A stretch of DNA of 28,672 bases, from contig CAXBAF010000039.1 of NCBI GenBank assembly GCA_963973795.1, positions 1 to 28,672 of the forward strand, written 5' to 3'. Below are positions 23,988-28,672 of the stretch, piece after piece. The DNA comes from UBA1926 sp002337215 (lineage in GTDB: Bacteria; Planctomycetota; Phycisphaerae; Phycisphaerales; UBA1924). The first letter of the stretch is position 1. Every line of letters starts with the position of its first letter. The translations under genes and the position numbers were made by a program. The notes under the pieces were generated by a model. It was not told the origin of the DNA, did no database searches, and saw nothing but the letters and a program-made list of their open reading frames with translations.

Positions 23988-24941
23988 TCACGCGAGCAGA
24001 GCGGAGATCCCGGCGTCGGCGACCATGACAATCAGCAGCAGCGGGAGGTGGGAGATCGAAGCGATGAAGACAACGCGGGCGTCCCGTTCGGTCCTGGTGA
24101 GTGCGAGTTTTATGCACAAGGCGATGTATGCCAGACCGGTCAGCCCGGCGGCCGCGATCGTCGTGATGCCGAGCGTGTCCATCGCGAAGGCGGGGAGGAG
24201 CGTCGCCGGGAGGAGCAGGATCGCGGTGAGCACGATGACGACCGAGGTGATGCGCCCTGAGGGATCGACGATGGGGAGCATGCGCTGCCCCCCTCGGGCG
24301 TAGTCGTCGCGGTGGAGCCAGGCGATGGCGAGGAAGTGGGGGATCTGCCAGACGACCATGAGAGCGACGAGCGACCAGCCGACCGGGCTGTTGAGCCGTT
24401 CGGGGCCCATGCCCTGCGTCGCTGCCGCGGCGCCGATCATCGGGGGGAGGGCACCGGGAATCGTCCCGAGCAGCGTGTTCCAGATCGTGCGGGTCTTGAG
24501 GGGCGTGTAGAGTAACACGTACGAGACAACGCAGAGCAGGCAGATCAGCGAGGCGGCGGTCCCTGCGAGCAGCATGGTCAGCACGATGCCCGCGATGCTC
24601 AGCCAGACGCCGGCTTTCGCGGTTTCCTTCCGCGAGAGCCGCCCCGAGGGGATCGGGCGGTTGCGGGTGCGGTGCATGCGCGCGTCCGACTCGGACTCGT
24701 ACCACATGTTGAGCGCGTTGGCGCCCGCGGAGGCGAGGGCCGTCCCGATGATTGTACCCAATCCCGTGACGAGCAGGTCGGCGAGGGTCCAGTCGCTGCG
24801 ACCCAGCGCGGCGAGGATGAACCCGACGCCCGCGGTGATCGTCACGAGCCGAGTGATCCCGGGCTTGGCCGATTCGATGTACGCCGACGCGAGCGAGCCG
24901 TGGGCCTCGCTGTTGATCAGGATGGTCGTCGCTCGGCTCAC
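23988..24941 (-). CDS. ctaB: Protoheme IX farnesyltransferase / heme O synthase (CtaB/CyoE)
   Basis: The 317-residue UbiA-superfamily enzyme farnesylates heme B to heme O for heme-copper oxidases and spans the membrane about nine times. The prenyl-diphosphate site is NMWYESESDARMHRTRNRP. Other hallmarks are LLYTPLKTRTIWNTLLGTIPGALPP and the second Asp-rich region IPHFLAIAWLHRDDYARGG. The first motif has Glu/Ser at positions where Asp is usual, though the RTRNRP core is kept. The frame stays open upstream. The GTG at 24941, with GGAG 6 bases ahead, begins the conserved part; a GTG at 25040 would add a 33-residue Pro-rich lead. It is followed by the SCO gene. Confidence 0.94.
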   Translation of the reverse strand: MSRATTILINSEAHGSLASAYIESAKPGITRLVTITAGVGFILAALGRSDWTLADLLVTGLGTIIGTALASAGANALNMWYESESDARMHRTRNRPIPSGRLSRKETAKAGVWLSIAGIVLTMLLAGTAASLICLLCVVSYVLLYTPLKTRTIWNTLLGTIPGALPPMIGAAAATQGMGPERLNSPVGWSLVALMVVWQIPHFLAIAWLHRDDYARGGQRMLPIVDPSGRITSVVIVLTAILLLPATLLPAFAMDTLGITTIAAAGLTGLAYIALCIKLALTRTERDARVVFIASISHLPLLLIVMVADAGISALLA

Positions 24942-25098
24942 GGGTTTCTCCGGAGGTGCTGGGCGCTCGGCGTCGGTCGGCGGCCCACCTGCTGGCGTTT
25001 CGGGGGGTGCGTGGGATGGGGTTCGGGCCGGCACGTTCACGGGATTCGATCCTAGGAAACGACTCCTGTGGTCGACGCCGCTCCGGCTGGTTCCACGA

Positions 25099-26391
25099 TC
25101 AGGGCTTCGGGGGCACGACAAGATCCGCCCAGACGGGGAAGTGGTCGCTGGGGAATGAGCCGTCGGCTCGGACGGGATAGCGCCAGACGCCGGTCCGCGT
25201 GACCTCGAGTGTCTTGGAGGGCAGCACGTAATCGACCCGCAGGCCGAACCGGGCGGTGTCGTCGGCGTCGAGGCCCTCAACGCTCAGCGGGCTTGTCGGG
25301 CTCGGGTCCGGCCCGATCCATCGGCTGCCCAGCAGGAACTCGCCGATCGGATCGTTCCACGACGATCCCTCGTCGGGGTCGGCGTTGAGGTCGCCCACGA
25401 TCACGAAGTGGCTCCGGGCCGGGAGGCCTCCGGGTCTGCGGTTGTCGTCGAGGATGTACTCGGCGTTGTCGATGTAGTCTGCCCAGAAGCGGATCTCGTC
25501 GTGGTTCCGCTTCCTGTTGCGGGCCTCGTCGCCGTCAAAAGCGGGCGGGGTCGGGTGGCTCGCGAGCACGTGGACGACCGACCCGTTTGGCAGTTCGACG
25601 GGGATATCCCAGTGGCTCTTGCTGCTCAGGCGGAAGAGCGTGCCCGCCTCCCCCTCGTACCACATGAGCGGGGCCTCGGACGCCTCTTCGCCCTCCTCGG
25701 GCGATCGTTCCGGGAGCAGGGCGTTCGGCATCCGCGACCATGGGAACAGGCGGAACGTGCGGACGTACTTGTCGCGGATCTTCAGGCGATCATCGACGAG
25801 CAGCGCCATGCCGTACTGGCCCGGGAACGTCCCGAACCCCCAGGCGTCCCCGCCGAACGCCCGGGCTTCATCGGTTTGTTCCATCGATGGGGGGGGGATG
25901 AGCGAGACGATCTCGCCGTTGCGGTCGAGGTCGAACCCGCTGGCACGACCTGTGTTCGTGTCGGCCGTGAACACGTTCATCGACAGCGGGGCGACGCCCT
26001 CGCGGATCTCGGTCGCGAGCAGGTCGGCGAGGCGTCCCGCGTTCGCCCCGGGGCCCGCGTCCTCGTTGAAGCCGGGCCCGCCTTTCATGTCGTACGCGAG
26101 CTCGTTGATCAGAATGATGTTGGGACGGATGCGCTGGATGACCTCGGCCGCCTGCCTGACGCGGTCGCTGATCGGCTCGACCAACTCCTCGGTCCGAAGG
26201 TCCTCGATGTTGAAGGTCGCGACGCGGATCGTGACGGGCGACGAGGTGTTCTGTTCTGCGGCGTCCAGTGTGGTTTTGGTGGCACCGGCCTCGGCGCGGC
26301 CCGATACCCCTTGGCCGGCGGCGCGCAAAGGTTGCGTGAAAACGAGCGAGAGCATCACAGCGAGCGCGGCGAAGCGGATTGGCGAGTTCAT
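25099..26391 (-). CDS. Secreted endonuclease/exonuclease/phosphatase-family protein
   Basis: The 430-residue protein opens with a signal peptide (hydrophobic residues 6-24) and contains the DNase I-like EEP fold. Motifs in order are ATFNIEDLR, IILINELAYD (catalytic Glu), HVLASHPTPP, VIVGDLNADPDEG (Asp-x-Asn), LRVDYVLPS and the C-terminal SDHFPVWADL (catalytic His). All core residues of a metal-dependent phosphodiesterase or phosphatase are present. Substrate (DNA, lipid headgroup or other) is not evident. Export suggests nutrient scavenging outside the cytoplasm. The start has GGAG about 5 bases upstream. It is 157 bases upstream of ctaB on the same strand. Confidence 0.92.
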   Translation of the reverse strand: MNSPIRFAALAVMLSLVFTQPLRAAGQGVSGRAEAGATKTTLDAAEQNTSSPVTIRVATFNIEDLRTEELVEPISDRVRQAAEVIQRIRPNIILINELAYDMKGGPGFNEDAGPGANAGRLADLLATEIREGVAPLSMNVFTADTNTGRASGFDLDRNGEIVSLIPPPSMEQTDEARAFGGDAWGFGTFPGQYGMALLVDDRLKIRDKYVRTFRLFPWSRMPNALLPERSPEEGEEASEAPLMWYEGEAGTLFRLSSKSHWDIPVELPNGSVVHVLASHPTPPAFDGDEARNRKRNHDEIRFWADYIDNAEYILDDNRRPGGLPARSHFVIVGDLNADPDEGSSWNDPIGEFLLGSRWIGPDPSPTSPLSVEGLDADDTARFGLRVDYVLPSKTLEVTRTGVWRYPVRADGSFPSDHFPVWADLVVPPKP

Positions 26392-26535
26392 AGCATCTCC
26401 CAGAAGTCCGTTTGGGCACAGGTCGGTCCGGTCGCGGGACGGCTTGCGGGCCCTGTTTCAGGATCCGCGAGCCTTCCGGGAGGGTATGTCGCCCGTAGAC
26501 TCTCCCGCGAGCATCCCCGACGCGGGGTGCGCACC

Positions 26536-26609
26536 GTCCCGGTAGCTCAGCTGGATAGAGCAGCGGACTTCTAATCCGCCGGTCGGGGGTTCGAATCCCT
26601 CCCGGGACG
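26536..26609 (+). tRNA. tRNA-Arg (anticodon UCU)
   Basis: The 74-base gene folds into a standard cloverleaf. The acceptor stem is GTCCCGG/CCGGGAC with discriminator G. The D-arm is GCTCAGCTGGATAGAGC, the anticodon arm GCGGA-CTTCTAA-TCCGC gives anticodon TCT, and the T-arm is GGGGG-TTCGAAT-CCCTC with one G-T pair. CCA is not encoded. It decodes AGA/AGG, rare codons in this G/C-rich genome. A weak possible -10 box (TAGACT at 26496-26501) lies upstream. Confidence 0.97.
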
Positions 26610-26695
26610 CTTGAAAAAGACAAGGGTTTACGACGATTCGGGCTCGGGCCCGGGTGCTGGATCGGGGTTTCTCAATCCTTCAAAATCGGTGATTT

Positions 26696-26746
26696 GGGGT
26701 TGCTCTGGGGTTAGTCTAACCCGATGATCAGGGCCTGAGCAACCCC
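26696..26746. promoter_or_regulatory. Nested inverted repeats upstream of the unknown gene at 26776
   Basis: An outer perfect 10-bp inverted repeat, GGGGTTGCTC (26696-26705) and GAGCAACCCC (26737-26746), encloses a perfect 15-base hyphenated palindrome, GGGTTAG-T-CTAACCC (26708-26722). The right arm ends about 15 bases before the AGGAGG of the downstream gene. It could be an operator or a cruciform-forming recombination site. Confidence 0.65.
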
Positions 26747-26775
26747 GCGAGGACACCGATCAGGAGGAACCCCCG

Positions 26776-27435
26776 ATGGACACCCCAGACAGCTTCCACC
26801 GCAAACCGATCTTCGATCAGGCTCAAAATCTCGGCACGCTGCGAATCGCCGCGGGACTACCCAGAAACGAGATCCAGCTGTCGTGCATGGAGAGCAAGGG
26901 CGAGACGTACATTCGCCTGCTGGCCGCGAGATCGATCCTCGCCGCCGCATCGGTGACGGGCGGGCCCACGGACGCCGTGACGCTCGCCGATTCGGGCGAT
27001 GAGTTCGACGCGGCCCTTCGGCTCGCAGAGTCACGCGAGCCGTGGATCTCGGAGGCGCGACTCGCGAACGGGTCGCCGATCTGGCATCGGCTCGCCCTCA
27101 TCGCGTACGACGAGACCGGCCACGACCTCGCCGCGCCGGGGACGCCGGCCGCGATGGACCAATTCATCGCCCAGATTGAACCGGAGGCGACGCTTGGCGC
27201 GGCCCTCCAACTCGGGCGGGTGATCGTCGATTCGGTGCCGGAAGCGTGCGACCTGTCGAGCGCGGCGGAAGTGGCCCACGCCATGGGTGAGCTGCGGAGT
27301 CTCGGCCGGTGCCAATACCCCGAAGGCACGAAGCCGCTCGACCTCTTGCTGCTCATTAAGGCGCCCGCCGAGCTCGGCGTCGTGGCCGTGAAGATCTGGC
27401 GGGAGTATTGCCGGACCACCGGCACCCCCGCCTGA
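26776..27435 (+). CDS. Unknown helical (possibly TPR-like) protein
   Basis: The 219-residue protein starts at an ATG with AGGAGG 9 bases upstream, a strong translation signal. It is Ala/Leu-rich and predicted mostly helical, without a signal peptide or membrane segment. Segments such as TYIRLLAARSILAAASV, EFDAALRLAESREPWISEARL and PIWHRLALIAYDETGHDLAA resemble the degenerate tetratricopeptide pattern in which 'GDFDAAL...A' helices alternate with 'RA.AL..IA' helices. That is a resemblance only, and I recognise no named family. It lies 166 bases after the tRNA-Arg gene and is bracketed by two related palindromes (26696-26746 and 27857-27893). Confidence 0.75.
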   Translation: MDTPDSFHRKPIFDQAQNLGTLRIAAGLPRNEIQLSCMESKGETYIRLLAARSILAAASVTGGPTDAVTLADSGDEFDAALRLAESREPWISEARLANGSPIWHRLALIAYDETGHDLAAPGTPAAMDQFIAQIEPEATLGAALQLGRVIVDSVPEACDLSSAAEVAHAMGELRSLGRCQYPEGTKPLDLLLLIKAPAELGVVAVKIWREYCRTTGTPA

Positions 27436-27677
27436 TCGCGGAGCGACACGGGGCACCGGCCAGAAGGGGCAGCGCCTCGGCCGCCCCCGAATTCGCGGAG
27501 CGATCGAGCCGATGCCGGCCAGGAGCGGCGACGCGTTCCCGCCAAACCGGCGAGGGCGACGCCGGTCCCGTATTGGCCGCCTGGTGAGGAACAAACCCCC
27601 GAGCCGACGGACCGAACCGGTCCAAATCAAGACCGCGACCCCGTACCGCCCCCCAAAACGCGATGATAACAACCTGC

Positions 27678-27722
27678 AAAAAAACACCCCCCCGGAGGAC
27701 CCAAGGCCACCCCCCGGGGTCC
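27678..27722 (-). terminator. Possible intrinsic terminator for the leftward unknown gene
   Basis: Read on the minus strand, CCCCGG and CCGGGG (27714-27719 and 27690-27695) can form a 6-bp stem, or GGACCC/GGGTCC (27722-27717 and 27702-27697) can do so instead. Five to twelve bases later there is a run of seven T. It lies about 200 bases after the stop at 27916, which is far for a dedicated terminator. Confidence 0.35.
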
Positions 27723-27856
27723 CTCACCGACGCGCGTCCACTTAGAGGGGGACTGGGGGAGGGGAAGCCCTCGAACTTCCGCAGAAGATACCCAACCAAC
27801 CCGACCCAGCGAGACCAGAGCCCGCCTGCGGCCCCGTGAGCGGGGGGCGTGACGCT

Positions 27857-27893
27857 GCTCGGGTTGCGAGATGATCGATCATGCAACCCGAGC
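27857..27893. repeat. Strong 11-bp inverted repeat with nested palindrome
   Basis: GCTCGGGTTGC at 27857-27867 and GCAACCCGAGC at 27883-27893 are exact reverse complements. Between them, after three bases, lies the perfect 12-base palindrome ATGATCGATCAT (27871-27882). The hairpin could therefore reach 17 bp with a 3-base bulge. There is no T-run, so it is unlikely to be a normal terminator. Its words GGGTTGC, GATGATC and GCAACCC also occur in the element at 26696-26746. Confidence 0.7.
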
Positions 27894-27915
27894 GACCCGA
27901 CCGGACGGGCCCGCG

Positions 27916-28560
27916 TCATCGATCGTGGGCATCGAGCCACGCCTGGGTTTCACGTTCGGATTCCGCCTCCCGCTTGGAGAGCCGGACGAACGTCCGCGGC
28001 TGGGCGATCTCCCGCGCCTCGTCGCGATCGAGCATCGACGCGAAGAGTTCAATCCGGATCGGGACCGTGTTCGAACGCCGCGCGGCCCGGCCCCAGCCCA
28101 GGGGGATGCCCTGGCCCTCGAGTCGCCATGCCGCGGCGGCCGCCCGATCGAACATCGAATCAACAGACACACGGTGGCCCTCCGGCCCGACCATCTGACT
28201 CGGCGGGTATCTGCGCTGCCGGCCGGGACGATGGCCACAAACCGCCTGGAGCTCAGAGGGCGGGACCAGCGTCTCCCCCCCCGAGGTGATCAACCGCCCC
28301 CGGCTGTCGGTTTCGCGACGGTGCACGGTGTGCGCACGATCGGTTGGGTCTGCGGTCTCGACCAGTGACGCCTCGTATTCGCCCCAGGATGGCGTCCCCC
28401 GCATCGACTTCCCGCAGAGCACGTCTTCGCCGTTCCGGCTCCAGTTGGAGCCGATCGATTGCGGGGGAAGTCCGCCATCGCCGCCCTTGGTTGGGACGAA
28501 CGCGCGCGGGGATACAGCGGGGACGGATCGGGACCCGCCCTTTGTGGGGTTCGAACTCAA
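27916..28560 (-). CDS. Unknown protein with TTG start
   Basis: The 214-residue frame has strong G/C preference at third positions over most of its length. It begins at a TTG preceded by AGGAG with a 7-base gap, 42 bases after the stop of the upstream gene. The N-terminus repeats PTKGG twice within a disordered Ser/Pro-rich segment. The middle contains GEYEASLVETADPTDRAHTVHRRETDSRGRL and CGHRPGRQRRYPPSQMVGPEGHRVSVDSMFDRAAAAAWRLEG. The C-terminus is helical and charged (ASMLDRDEAREIAQ, LSKREAESERETQAWLDAHDR). No family is recognised, and there is no signal or membrane segment. It converges on the unknown gene at 26776. A shorter product from an internal ATG cannot be excluded. Confidence 0.65.
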   Translation of the reverse strand: MSSNPTKGGSRSVPAVSPRAFVPTKGGDGGLPPQSIGSNWSRNGEDVLCGKSMRGTPSWGEYEASLVETADPTDRAHTVHRRETDSRGRLITSGGETLVPPSELQAVCGHRPGRQRRYPPSQMVGPEGHRVSVDSMFDRAAAAAWRLEGQGIPLGWGRAARRSNTVPIRIELFASMLDRDEAREIAQPRTFVRLSKREAESERETQAWLDAHDR

Positions 28561-28602
28561 CGGCCTACTCCTATTCGAATCCGATGCTCGTCGGCGGTCG
28601 GA

Positions 28603-28672
28603 TCACCGCCGCACGAAGGCGACGCTCCCCTCGGTGTTCTCGGCGATCCGCTCGAGCAGCCGCTCGGCCTGG
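28603..28672 (-). CDS. C-terminal end of an unidentified gene
   Basis: The minus-strand frame reading QAERLLERIAENTEGSVAFVRR and ending in TGA at 28605-28603 has coding-like composition and enters from beyond the window. Only 23 codons are visible: a charged, probably helical end. It lies 42 bases upstream of the TTG-start gene, so the two may be cotranscribed. Function cannot be assigned. Confidence 0.55.
   Translation of the reverse strand, partial: QAERLLERIAENTEGSVAFVRR

Larger units (their letters stand above)
27436..27915. other. Repeat-rich non-coding interval between convergent genes
   Basis: The 480 bases between the two unknown genes contain no credible coding frame. TCGCGGAGCGA occurs at 27436-27446 and again at 27493-27503, each followed by CCGGCCAG, as an imperfect direct repeat of about 57 bases. 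Homopolymer runs (seven A, seven C) occur near 27678-27693. A REP-like stem CCCCG-TGAG-CGGGG lies near 27833-27847, and a long inverted repeat lies at 27857-27893. Confidence 0.6.

Noticed and set aside
28541..28560. GGGGTTCGAACTC and nearby ATTCGAATCC look like tRNA T-arms and could be an attachment site for the tRNA-Arg
   Set aside because: Only the T-loop core matches. The flanking bases do not repeat the tRNA-Arg 3' end, and the first is within the start of a plausible gene.
1..28672. CRISPR arrays, toxin-antitoxin pairs, restriction systems or transposases
   Set aside because: No regularly spaced direct repeats of 20-40 bases and no open frame with the motifs of such proteins were seen.

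Overview
The window reads as chromosomal DNA of a high-GC planctomycete, most likely of the Phycisphaerae/Phycisphaerales type. This is inferred from the strong G/C preference at third codon positions, a secreted lectin-like protein ending in a paired dockerin-like tail of the GC-type seen in that class, a lysine-rich histone H1-like protein, and short palindromic repeats. There are no rRNA genes, CRISPR arrays, transposases or recognisable phage structural genes. One tRNA gene (Arg, anticodon UCU) is present.

Layout. 1-6810 is a leftward block: a secreted alpha/beta hydrolase (cut by the window start), murA, a small Gly-rich lipoprotein, pdxA, a fused two-domain iron-type ABC permease and an M16 peptidase homologue that has lost its zinc motif. 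A roughly 470-base non-coding stretch separates this block from a rightward histone H1-like gene with a good intrinsic terminator. A DUF2470-like gene and a compact YtcJ-like amidohydrolase follow. A leftward lectin/dockerin gene is then divergent from phhA (phenylalanine 4-hydroxylase), which is followed by speA (arginine decarboxylase) and a large YdiJ-type FAD/Fe-S 2-hydroxyacid dehydrogenase. speA and the dehydrogenase each carry in-frame palindromic insertions.

17234-21057 is leftward again: a CDGSH Fe-S protein, a BatA/von Willebrand membrane protein, rlmE (overlapping the VWA gene by 4 bases) and a membrane-anchored protein with a C-terminal helix-turn-helix-like motif. Diverging from it are tilS, an ECF sigma factor and a small ORF translationally coupled to the sigma factor. 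Leftward from 26391 come a secreted endonuclease/exonuclease/phosphatase-family protein, ctaB (heme O synthase) and a SCO-type copper chaperone; the last two serve cytochrome oxidase assembly. Finally, the tRNA-Arg gene is followed by a less familiar tail: an unknown helical protein preceded by a nested palindrome, 480 bases of repeat-rich non-coding DNA containing a strong inverted repeat, an unknown leftward gene with a TTG start, and the 3' end of a further gene.

Most genes are housekeeping or metabolic. The most unusual material is the pair of related palindromes around the unknown gene at 26776-27435, the structured DNA on both sides of the histone-like gene, the palindromic repeats inside coding sequence, and the sigma factor with its unexplained coupled partner. 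I found no convincing evidence of a complete novel defence or mobile system.
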